NCBI RefSeq assembly: GCF_000968195.1
Contig: NZ_FO704550.1
Coordinates: 2,790,001 to 2,854,000, forward strand
DNA from: Xenorhabdus doucetiae
GTDB taxonomy: Bacteria; Pseudomonadota; Gammaproteobacteria; Enterobacterales; Enterobacteriaceae
DNA length: 64,000 bases
Direction of reading: 5' to 3'
Shown piece by piece: positions 45,529 through 55,200 of this stretch. The notes beneath the pieces were generated by a model that was not told the origin of the DNA, ran no database searches, and saw only the letters and a program-made list of their open reading frames with translations. Both the position numbers and the translations under genes were made by a program. Position 1 is the first letter of the stretch. The number at the start of each line of letters is the position of its first letter.

Positions 45529-48500
45529 TCAGGGATCCGTTTCTTGATCACGGCTCTGGCTTAAGCGGGCGCCCATGGCTGCCAGCGTGGGTGCCGAGAA
45601 TACCGCACTGACATCAAGGGACAGCCCTTGTTGGCGCAACTGTTCGATCAGGCTGACCACCAGCAGGGAATGCCCGCCCAGTTCGAAGAAATGGTCATGG
45701 CGCCCGACCTGTTCCAGATTGAGCAGGGATTGCCAGACTGCCGCCAGTTTCTGTTCAGTTTCCCCTTGTGGCGCTGCGTATTCACGGCTGACAATGGCGC
45801 TGCGATCCGGCGCCGGCAATGCCTTGCGATCCAGTTTACCGTTGGCGGACAGCGGGAAAGCCTCCAGCATGACAAATGCGCTGGGCAACATATATTCCAT
45901 CAGCCGGCTACCCAGTTGCTGGCGCAGATCGGCCGGTTTCAGCGTGACACCGGTTGCCGGGATGACATAAGCGACCAGCCGTTTGTCGCCGCTTTCTGCT
46001 TCGCGGGCGATCACCACCGCATCGCTGACGCCTTCGCAGGTGACCAGTTGCGCCTCAATTTCGCCCATCTCAATGCGGAACCCGCGGATCTTGACCTGAA
46101 AATCGTTGCGTCCCAGATATTCAATCGTGCCGTTGGGCAGCCAGCGCCCCAGATCGCCGGTTTTATACATGCGCGCATCAGGTTGTTGACTGAAGGGATC
46201 AGCAACAAATTTCTCGGCGGTTAAATCAGGGCGGTTTAAATAACCGCGGGCAACGCCGGCACCACCGATATGGATTTCGCCGCTGACACCCAAAGGAGCC
46301 GGTTGTCCGAGTGCGTCCAGAATATAAATGCGCGTATTAGGCAGTGGGCGGCCAATCGGAATATTGTCACCCGAATAGGGCACTTGTCGGTTATCCACGG
46401 TCAGCGTGGTGGCAATCACCGTGGTTTCGGTCGGGCCATAAGAGTTAATCCAGCGGCAGGATTGGGTTTCCGGACTGGACAGCCAGCTTAGCAGGTGGCG
46501 ATGTTCGGCTTTTTCTCCGCCCACAATAATCGTGTGCAGATAGGGGCTGAAACCACTGCGACCCGCCATCATCTCCTGCACCCAGTGATGCCAGAAAGCG
46601 GTGGGCATATCGATGATGGTGATTTTCTGTTCACGCAAGAAGGTGACGAACGTCATATCTGGTATGCGGATATGGGGCGGACGCAGAACCAGTGTCGCAC
46701 CGGATGCCAGCGTCGGGAAGATATCCGATACTGAGGTATCAAACGCGATGGTGGCAAATTGCAGGATACGATCCCCAAATTTAGGTTCGCTGGTCTGGCG
46801 CTGGGCATGGATAAAATTCACCACATTGCGGTGCTCCAGCATCACGCCCTTGGGCTGACCTGTCGAGCCGGAGGTATAGATAACATAGGCCAGATGGTGT
46901 GGCTGGAGTCCCATTTGGCTGGCATCAGGGTTATGGTCCGGCTGTTTTGCCACCTGATTGTGGTGGCTCTTATCGTCCAGCAACCAGACCGGGATATTTG
47001 GGGTTGGCAAGAGTTCCTGCAAATGTTGCTGAGTCAGCAATAACACTGGCTTGCTGTCCGCCAGTTGATAAGCCAAGCGTTCGGCCGGGTATTCCGGATC
47101 GAGGGGAACGTAACCTGCACCGGCTTTCAGGATAGCGTACAGGCCGATGATCAGCGCCGGACTGCGATCAACACAGATAGCAATGCGATCATCGGGGCGC
47201 ACGCCGGATGCAATAAGTTGGTGTGCCAGTTGGTTAGCATGGCGGTTTAGTTCTGCATAGCTTAATTGCCTGTCGCCAAATATCAGCGCGGTGGCATCTG
47301 GTGTCCGCACTGCCTGTTGTTCAAGTAGTTGGTGGATTAACCCTGCTTGCGGATATTCGACGGCGGTAGCGTTAAAGGTTGCCAGTAATTGTGTGCGTTC
47401 AGCCAGTGACAGGATATCAATTGACGCGATGGCTTGCTCAGGGGCATGGCGCAGCGCGGCTACCATCCCTTCCAGCGCCGTATTCATATAGGCATTGATC
47501 TGTGCCGGATTAATCTGCCGGCTGCATTGTGCGGTCAGTGAGAACCCGTCATCAAAATCATCCACATCCAGCGATAAGGGATAATTGCTGCGCTCTTCGC
47601 CCTCGATTTCCTCAATGCCTTGCCAGGCGATTGACGCGGCATGTTCATCTTCACGCGGGCTATGGCGGAAATTCAGCAGGCTGTTAAACAGCGGCAAGGG
47701 CGCCTGAATGCCGCTGCAACGTTGAACTACGGCCAGCGGTGCCTGTTCATGTTCCAGCAGTGTACTTAATTGCTGATAGGTTTCCTGCACCGCCTGTTTA
47801 ACGCTACGCCCCTGTAACTTAACGCGGACAGGCAGGGTATTGATAAACATGCCGAGCACCTCGGAAGCGCCGATCCCCCCCTGCAAGCGTCCCAACAAGA
47901 CAGTGCCGAATATTACATCGTCCCGTCCGCTGCACCGCGCCAGTACCTGCGCCCAAGCGACATGGAACAACACGGCGGCACTCATGCCCAATTGACGCGC
48001 GCAATCACGCAGATCTTGAGCCAGTTTGTCATCTAACGTGAAGACGTTTTCAACTATCTCATTGAGGCTGCTACCTTGTACGTCAAGCAAGCCGAATGGC
48101 AGGGTGGGTTCTTCCACATCGCCCAATAATTCACGGAAATAGTTTTGGTGAACGTCTAACGGCACGTTGCGGATCTGCGCGATAAAATTACGGTAAGGTA
48201 ACGGCACGGGTAAATTTTCGCTTTCGCCCAACAACAGGATTTGTATTTCACTGAATATCATATCCAGTGAGACGTGATCACAAACTAAGTGATGATACAG
48301 CAAGGAGAGCAGCCAGCGTTCGGAAGCCGGATCTTTGGCGATATAAGCCGCCAATAATGGCGCTTTGCTAATATCCATCCGTATTGCACGGGGATCAGTG
48401 AGACGGCGTAGCTGGGTTTTGGCGGGTTCTGTCGCCTGTTCTTCCGCTGATAACGTCAGTTCAATGATTGGCAGCGCGGCCTGACGATAAACAACCTGTA

Positions 48501-51500
48501 CAGGTTTAAGCAGTGCTTTCCGGTGCACGGCACTGCGCAGAATATCGTGCCGGTTGATCACCTGTTGGAGTGCCTGCAAGAAACTGTCCAACCGTGCCCG
48601 GCTGTCGAAAACCATCAAATGGTTGTCCAGATAGAGATCGCCTTCCGTTTCCAGCAAGTGGTGGAACAGAATACCTTCCTGCAAGGGTCCCAATGGATAG
48701 ATATCCTGTACGTTGGGGATACCGCCTGTGACATGGGAAACAATCTGGTCGATCTGGTCTTGGGTCAGTGTCACCAAGGGCAGCATATCCGGGGTAATGA
48801 CCGCACTGTCTTCCCTGATCAGATTAGGCGGCACTTCCGGTATGGCATTCTGTGTGGCATTAGCTTGGGTGCTAGGGTGATCGATAAGGGCGCTCATTGC
48901 TGCCAGAGTAGGTGCCGCGAATACGGTACTGACATCGAGGGACAGGCCGTGGGAGCGCAATTGCTCAATCAAATTAACTACCAGCAGGGAATGCCCGCCC
49001 AGTTCAAAGAAATTATCCTGGCGCCCGACCTGTTCCACATTGAGCAGGAGTTGCCAGATGGCCGCCAGTTTCTGTTCGGTTTCCCCTTGTGGGGCTTCGT
49101 ATTCACGGCTGACAATAGCGCTGCGATCCGGCACCGGCAGTGCTTTGCGATCCAGTTTACCGTTGGCAGACAGCGGGAAAGCATCAAGAATAACAAACGC
49201 ACTCGGCAGCATATGCTCCATCAAGCGGGTACTCAATTGCTTACGTAATTCAGCCGGATTGAGTGTGCTGCCGGTTTGTGGGATCAGATAAGCCACCAGC
49301 CGTTTATCACCCGTTTCTTCTTCACGGGCAATCACCACGGTATCGCTGACACCTTCACAAGCAGCCAGTTGCGCCTCAATTTCGCCCATCTCAATGCGGA
49401 ACCCGCGGATCTTGACCTGAAAATCGTTGCGTCCCAGATATTCGATCATGCCGTTGGGCAGCCAGCGCCCCAAATCGCCGGTTTTATACATGCGGGCATC
49501 AGCGTGTTCACTGAACGGATCAGCAACAAATTTCTCGGCGGTTAAATCAGGGCGATTTAAATAACCACGGGCAACACCAGCACCGGCAATATGGATTTCG
49601 CCACCGACGCCGATCGGCACAGGCTGGCCTTGCGTGTCCAGAATATAAATCCGCGTATTAGGCAGTGGGCGGCCAATCGGAATATTGTCACCCGAATAGG
49701 GCACTTGCCGGTTATCCACGGTCAGCGTGGTGGCAATCACCGTGGTTTCGGTCGGGCCATAAGAGTTAATCCAGCGGCAGGATTGCGTTTCCGGGCTGGA
49801 CAGCCAGCTTAGCAGGTGGCGATGTTCGGCTTTTTCGCCGCCCACAATAATCGTGTGCAGATAGGGGCTGAAACCACTGCGACCCGCCATCATCTCCTGC
49901 ACCCAGTAATGCCAGAAAGCGGTCGGCATATCCATAATGGTGATTTTCTGCTCACGCAAGAAGGTGACAAACGTCATATCCGGCACGCGGATATGCGGCG
50001 GACGCAGAACCAGTGTCGCACCGGATGCCAGCGTCGGAAAAATATCCGAGACCGAGGTATCAAACGCGATAGTGGCAAATTGCAGAATGCGATCCCCTAT
50101 TTTAGGCTCGCTGGTCTGCTGTTGGGCATGAATAAAGTTCACCACATTGCGGTGCTCCAGCATCACGCCCTTGGGCTGCCCCGTGGAACCGGAAGTGTAG
50201 ATGATATAGGCCAGATGGTGGGGCTGGAGTCCCATTTGGCAGGCGTCGGGATTATGGTCCGGTTGTTTTGCCACCTGATTTCTGTGGTTCTCATCGTCCA
50301 GCAACCAGACCGGGATATTTGGGGTTGGCAAGCGTTCCTGTAAATGTTGCTGAGTCAGCAATAACACCGGTTTGCTGTCTGACAACTGATAGGCCAGACG
50401 TTCAGCAGGGTATTCCGGATCGAGGGGAACGTAACCCGCACCCGCTTTCAGGATAGCGTACAGGCCGATGATCAGTGCCGGACTGCGCTCCGCACAGATG
50501 GCGATGCGATCATCGGGTCGAACACCGGAAGCGATTAAATGATGCGCCAGTTGGTTGGCATGGCGGTTCAGTTCGGTATAGCTCAGTTGGCTGTCGCCAA
50601 ATTCTAATGCCGTGGCGTCAGGGGTTTGTTCTGCCTGTTGTTCAAACCGTTGATGGATTAATAAGGTTGGCGGCAGCGGGCAGGCGGTATCATTAAAATC
50701 CACCAATACCTGAGCGCGTTGCGGTGGCTGCAAGAGTGGCAAACTGTCCACCGGTTGAGCATCATCGTTAACCATGGCCGCCAGCAGGGTTTGCAGGTAA
50801 CTGGCAATACGTTCAACGCTGGCATGATCAAACAGGTCACTGGTATATTCCAGCCCGCCGACTAAACCCGTTTCGCTGTCACTCAGGGAGAGGGACAGAT
50901 CGAAATGTGCGCTGTTTTCGGCCAGATTGATTTCACTGATCGTGGTATCCGGCAAGGCGACATTTTGCTGGCCTGGGGTATTATCCACTGACAGCATGAC
51001 CTGAAAAATCGGGCTGTAGCTGAGGCTGCGCGGGGGTTTGAGTGCTTCGACCAACTGTTCGAACGGCAAATCTTGATGTGCATAGGCTTGCAGCGCATGG
51101 GCTTTAACCCTGTCCAGCAGCGTGCTGACTGTTGGATTGTCATCTAATTGAATTCGCAGGGCCAGTGTGTTGACAAAGAATCCGATCAACGGCTCCAATT
51201 CGCTGTGTTGCCGGTTAGCCACCGGTGTACCTATCACCAGATCTTTCTGCCCGCTCAGGCGGGAAAGTAAAATCGCCCATCCCGCCAGCAGCGTCATAAA
51301 CAGGGTTGTCCCGTGGCGCTGGCTCAGGCTGCTTAATCCGGCACTTAATGTCGGTGACAGGGCGATATCGACCGATCCTCCGGCATAACTCTGTTTCTCC
51401 GGGCGTGGCCGGTCAGTCGGCAGTTCCAGCAAAGCGGGTGCATCTTGCAGCGCTTCTCGCCAGAAACTGACCTGTTTTTCCAGTCGCTCGCCCTGTAACC

Positions 51501-52212
51501 ACTGCCTTTGCCAAAGGGCGTAGTCCGCGTATTGCAGTGTCAAGGCGGGCAGGGGATCATCCCGGCCTTCGCTGAACGCATGATAAAGTGTGGAAAGTTC
51601 GTGCATCAAGATGTTGAGAGACCAGCCATCGGAAATAATATGATGCTGGGTTAACAACAGGATATGTTCATTTTCCGCCAGCCGCAGCAGACAGCCCCGG
51701 ATGAGGGGGCCTTGGGCAAAATCAAAGGACTGGTGGGTTTCCCGCTGGATGGCCTCTTCAATGGCGGTGGGTTGCTCTTGCGCAGGTAACTGGCTGAGAT
51801 CTTCCACGGCCAGAAAGAAGCCGCTATCGGGTTCGCTAATCACTTGCAGGGCCTGGCCTGCGACCACTTTGATAGTGGTGCGCAGAATTTCATGACGGGC
51901 GACAATTCTGTCCAGTGCGGCTTGCAGGGCAGCCAGATTCAGATCGCCTTGCAGACGCAGGCCACCCGGAATGTGATAGGCCGTTTGTGCGGCCGGATCT
52001 AATTGTGCCAGAAACCATAAACGCTGTTGTGCCCAAGACAGCGGGAGCGTTTGCTGGTCGGCGCTTCTCGGTACAATGTGCCTTTTTTCCCCGTCCTGCC
52101 CCTTGTCGCCAGTCTGACTCTTTTTGATGCGTTGGTTAATTTTTTTCTGGAGTACCGCTTGTCTTAATTCAAGTAGGCTTAGCTCTTTTAGGCTTAGTTC
52201 TTTGTTACTCAT
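45529..52212 (-). CDS. paxC: PaxC fragment 1: two NRPS modules, C-A-T-C(dual E/C)-A-T
   Basis: The 2227 residues begin with a helical docking segment (about 1-45, rich in Leu, Lys, Glu). An LCL condensation domain (HHIISDG), an adenylation domain and a carrier (FFELGGHSLLVV) follow, then a dual E/C domain (HHLLETEGD, HHLVCDH), a second adenylation domain and carrier. Both adenylation pockets read D-T-S-D-I-G-S-V-I-K, predicted for Lys/Orn. The ATG overlaps the paxB stop by 8 bp, with GGAG inside paxB. The frame ends at 45529 after ETDP; adding one C to the CCC at 45532-45534 continues it as DPLTIPPNLIRED, the same linker seen between modules 1 and 2. The repaired gene (41373-52212) would encode about 3613 residues. 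Confidence 0.87.
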   Translation of the reverse strand: MSNKELSLKELSLLELRQAVLQKKINQRIKKSQTGDKGQDGEKRHIVPRSADQQTLPLSWAQQRLWFLAQLDPAAQTAYHIPGGLRLQGDLNLAALQAALDRIVARHEILRTTIKVVAGQALQVISEPDSGFFLAVEDLSQLPAQEQPTAIEEAIQRETHQSFDFAQGPLIRGCLLRLAENEHILLLTQHHIISDGWSLNILMHELSTLYHAFSEGRDDPLPALTLQYADYALWQRQWLQGERLEKQVSFWREALQDAPALLELPTDRPRPEKQSYAGGSVDIALSPTLSAGLSSLSQRHGTTLFMTLLAGWAILLSRLSGQKDLVIGTPVANRQHSELEPLIGFFVNTLALRIQLDDNPTVSTLLDRVKAHALQAYAHQDLPFEQLVEALKPPRSLSYSPIFQVMLSVDNTPGQQNVALPDTTISEINLAENSAHFDLSLSLSDSETGLVGGLEYTSDLFDHASVERIASYLQTLLAAMVNDDAQPVDSLPLLQPPQRAQVLVDFNDTACPLPPTLLIHQRFEQQAEQTPDATALEFGDSQLSYTELNRHANQLAHHLIASGVRPDDRIAICAERSPALIIGLYAILKAGAGYVPLDPEYPAERLAYQLSDSKPVLLLTQQHLQERLPTPNIPVWLLDDENHRNQVAKQPDHNPDACQMGLQPHHLAYIIYTSGSTGQPKGVMLEHRNVVNFIHAQQQTSEPKIGDRILQFATIAFDTSVSDIFPTLASGATLVLRPPHIRVPDMTFVTFLREQKITIMDMPTAFWHYWVQEMMAGRSGFSPYLHTIIVGGEKAEHRHLLSWLSSPETQSCRWINSYGPTETTVIATTLTVDNRQVPYSGDNIPIGRPLPNTRIYILDTQGQPVPIGVGGEIHIAGAGVARGYLNRPDLTAEKFVADPFSEHADARMYKTGDLGRWLPNGMIEYLGRNDFQVKIRGFRIEMGEIEAQLAACEGVSDTVVIAREEETGDKRLVAYLIPQTGSTLNPAELRKQLSTRLMEHMLPSAFVILDAFPLSANGKLDRKALPVPDRSAIVSREYEAPQGETEQKLAAIWQLLLNVEQVGRQDNFFELGGHSLLVVNLIEQLRSHGLSLDVSTVFAAPTLAAMSALIDHPSTQANATQNAIPEVPPNLIREDSAVITPDMLPLVTLTQDQIDQIVSHVTGGIPNVQDIYPLGPLQEGILFHHLLETEGDLYLDNHLMVFDSRARLDSFLQALQQVINRHDILRSAVHRKALLKPVQVVYRQAALPIIELTLSAEEQATEPAKTQLRRLTDPRAIRMDISKAPLLAAYIAKDPASERWLLSLLYHHLVCDHVSLDMIFSEIQILLLGESENLPVPLPYRNFIAQIRNVPLDVHQNYFRELLGDVEEPTLPFGLLDVQGSSLNEIVENVFTLDDKLAQDLRDCARQLGMSAAVLFHVAWAQVLARCSGRDDVIFGTVLLGRLQGGIGASEVLGMFINTLPVRVKLQGRSVKQAVQETYQQLSTLLEHEQAPLAVVQRCSGIQAPLPLFNSLLNFRHSPREDEHAASIAWQGIEEIEGEERSNYPLSLDVDDFDDGFSLTAQCSRQINPAQINAYMNTALEGMVAALRHAPEQAIASIDILSLAERTQLLATFNATAVEYPQAGLIHQLLEQQAVRTPDATALIFGDRQLSYAELNRHANQLAHQLIASGVRPDDRIAICVDRSPALIIGLYAILKAGAGYVPLDPEYPAERLAYQLADSKPVLLLTQQHLQELLPTPNIPVWLLDDKSHHNQVAKQPDHNPDASQMGLQPHHLAYVIYTSGSTGQPKGVMLEHRNVVNFIHAQRQTSEPKFGDRILQFATIAFDTSVSDIFPTLASGATLVLRPPHIRIPDMTFVTFLREQKITIIDMPTAFWHHWVQEMMAGRSGFSPYLHTIIVGGEKAEHRHLLSWLSSPETQSCRWINSYGPTETTVIATTLTVDNRQVPYSGDNIPIGRPLPNTRIYILDALGQPAPLGVSGEIHIGGAGVARGYLNRPDLTAEKFVADPFSQQPDARMYKTGDLGRWLPNGTIEYLGRNDFQVKIRGFRIEMGEIEAQLVTCEGVSDAVVIAREAESGDKRLVAYVIPATGVTLKPADLRQQLGSRLMEYMLPSAFVMLEAFPLSANGKLDRKALPAPDRSAIVSREYAAPQGETEQKLAAVWQSLLNLEQVGRHDHFFELGGHSLLVVSLIEQLRQQGLSLDVSAVFSAPTLAAMGARLSQSRDQETDP

Positions 52213-55200
52213 TTAATTCACTATCTCCATTTAATAGGGCACGCAGTTCATCTTCAGACAAGTTCTCTAATTCTTTTTGCAGCGATTCGAGATCGTCTTG
52301 GGCGAAAAAGGTTTCAATCTGTTTTGATGTGATAAGTTCAGCGAGTTCAGCAAGTTCCGGATGGGTAAAAATGTCCTGTATGGATATTTCAAGCTGGAAT
52401 TCATCACGCAATCTTGCCATGAGCTGAATGATGGATAAGGAGTTGCCGCCTAAATCAAAAAAGCTGTCGTGACGTCCGATTTGTTCTAATCCCAATAAAT
52501 TCTGTAGGATGGCGGCAATCTGCTGTTCAATTTCACCTTGGGGCGCTGCATATTCACGGCTGGCAATGGCGGTGCGATCCGGTGCCGGCAATGCCTTGCG
52601 ATCCAGTTTGCCGCTTCCGGTCAGCGGGAAAGCGTCCAGCATGACAAATGCGCTGGGCACCATATAGCTGGCCAGACGGCTACTCAGTTGTTCACGCAGG
52701 TGATTGGCATCGGGCGTAAAGCCGGATTGTGGGATGACATAAGCGACCAGCCGTTTGTCGCCGCTTTCTGCTTCACGGGCGATCACCACCGCATCGCTGA
52801 CGCCTGCACAGGCGGCCAGTTGCGCCTCAATTTCGCCCATCTCAATGCGGAACCCGCGGATCTTGACCTGAAAATCGTTGCGTCCCAGATATTCGATCAT
52901 GCCGTTGGGCAGCCAGCGCCCTAAGTCACCGGTTTTATACATACGGGCATCAGCGTGTTCATTGAACGGATCAGCAACAAATTTCTCGGCGGTTAAATCG
53001 GCTCGGTTCAGGTAACCCCGTGCAACGCCGATGCCGGCAATATGGATTTCACCGCTGACGCCGATCGGCACCGGCTGGCCTTGCGTGTCCAGAATATAAA
53101 TCCGCGTATTGGGTAGTGGGCGGCCAATCGGAATATTGTCACCCGAATAGGGCACTTGCCGGTTATCCACGGTCAGTGTGGTAGCAATCACCGTGGTTTC
53201 CGTCGGGCCATAAGAGTTAATCCAGCGGCAGGACTGAGTTTCGGGACTGGAGAGCCAGCTTAGCAGGTGGCGATGCTCAGCTTTTTCACCGCCCACAATA
53301 ATCGTGTGCAGATAGGGACTAAAACCACTGCGTCCGGCCATCATCTCCTGCACCCAGTGATGCCAGAAAGCCGTCGGCATATCGATGATGGTGATTTTCT
53401 GCTCGCGCAAGAAGTCAACAAATGTCGTATCCGGTACTCTGATATGTGGCGGACGCAGAACCAGTGTCGCACCGGATGCCAGCGTCGGGAAGATATCCGA
53501 GACCGAGGTATCAAACGCGATAGTGGCAAATTGCAGAATGCGATCCCCGCATTTAGGCTCGCTGGTCTGCTGTTGGGCATGGATAAAATTCACCACATTG
53601 CGATGCTCCAGCATCACGCCCTTGGGCTGCCCCGTCGAACCGGAGGTATAGATAATGTAGGCCAGATGGTGTGGCTGGAGTCCCATTGGGCGGGCATCAG
53701 GATTATGGTTCGGCTGTTTGGCTACCTGATTGCGGTGGGCTTCATCATCCAGCAACCAGACCGGGATATTTTGGCTTGGCAAACGTTCCTGCAAATGTTG
53801 CTGAGTCAGCAATAATGCCGGTTTGCTGTCCGCCAGTTGATAAGCCAGACGTTCGGCCGGGTATTCCGGATCGAGGGGAACATAACCCGCACCCGCTTTC
53901 AGGATAGCGTACAGGCCGATGATCAGCGCCGGACTGCGCTCGACACAAATCGCCACGCGGTCATCGGGGCGCACGCCGGCTGCAATAAGTTGGTGAGCCA
54001 GTTGGTTAGCATGACGGTTCAGTTCGTCGTAACTCAGTTGGCTATCGCCAAACACTAATGCGGTGGCATCAGGCGTCTGTTCCACTTGTTGCTCGAACAG
54101 TGTGTGGATCAGCCTGTCTTGCGGATAGGCCAGCGTCGTATCGTTGAAAGCCAGCAATAATTGGTTGCGTTGTTGCGGTTGCAGCAGCGGTAACGCTTGC
54201 ACGCGCAGGGAATCATCTGCCACCATCGCGGCCAGCAGGGTTTGCAGGTAGCCGGCCAGCCGTTCAATGCTGGCGCGATCAAACAGATCACTGGCATATT
54301 CCAGTTCACCGACTAAACCCTTCTCGGTTTCGTTCATGGAAAGCGACAGATCGAAATGGGTGCTTTTTCGGACTAATGGCAGTTCATCCAGTACTAAACC
54401 CGATAATTCAAGAGATTGCTGTATTGGTGTGTTATCCAGCGCGAGCATAACCTGAAATATTGGGCTATGACTCAGGCTACGTGGCGGTTGCAGCGCTTCG
54501 ACCAGTTGCTCGAATGGCAAGTCTTGATGGACATAGGCGGCCAGTGCATGGGCTTTGACTTGCGCCAATAGTGAGCTAACCGTGGGGTTATCTTCCAGTT
54601 TAACCCTGAGCGCCAGTGTATTGGCGAAGAAACCGATCAACGGCTCTAATTCGCTGTGCTGCCGGTTAGCGATAGGTGTACCAATCACAATATCGTGTTG
54701 ACCGCTGATACGGGAAAGCAAGATTGACCATGCGGTCAGCAATGTCATAAATAAGGTGGAATTGTGGCGTTGGCTCAACGTTTTTATGCCATCACTTAAT
54801 TCAGGTGACAGCGTCAATGCCACCTGATCCCCGTGGTAGCTCTGAACTGCAGGGCGTGCTCTGTCTGTCGGCAGCTCCAGTAAAGCAGGGGCACCTTGCA
54901 GTGCTTCTCGCCAGAAATTGACCTGTTTTTCCAACACCTCACCTTGCAACCATTGCCGTTGCCAGAGGGCATAATCAGCATATTGTATTGTTAGTGCAGG
55001 CAGTGGATCGTCTTGTCCTTGAGTAAAAGCATGGTAGAGAGTGGTCAATTCGTATATCAGGACATTCAGTGACCAGCCATCCGAAATCATGTGGTGCTGA
55101 GTTAACAGCAGGACATGTTCATCATGGGTGAGTTTCAGCAGTTGCCCGCGAATTAAGGGCTCAAGGGCAAAATCAAACGGATGGTGAGCTTCAAACTGGG

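Noticed and set aside
44030..45550. Programmed ribosomal frameshifting to explain the split paxC
   Set aside because: Both shifts would have to be -1, but neither site has a slippery X XXY YYZ heptamer or an evident downstream structure, and frameshifting at both linkers of one module is unlikely. Loss of one base in a homopolymer explains both sites.
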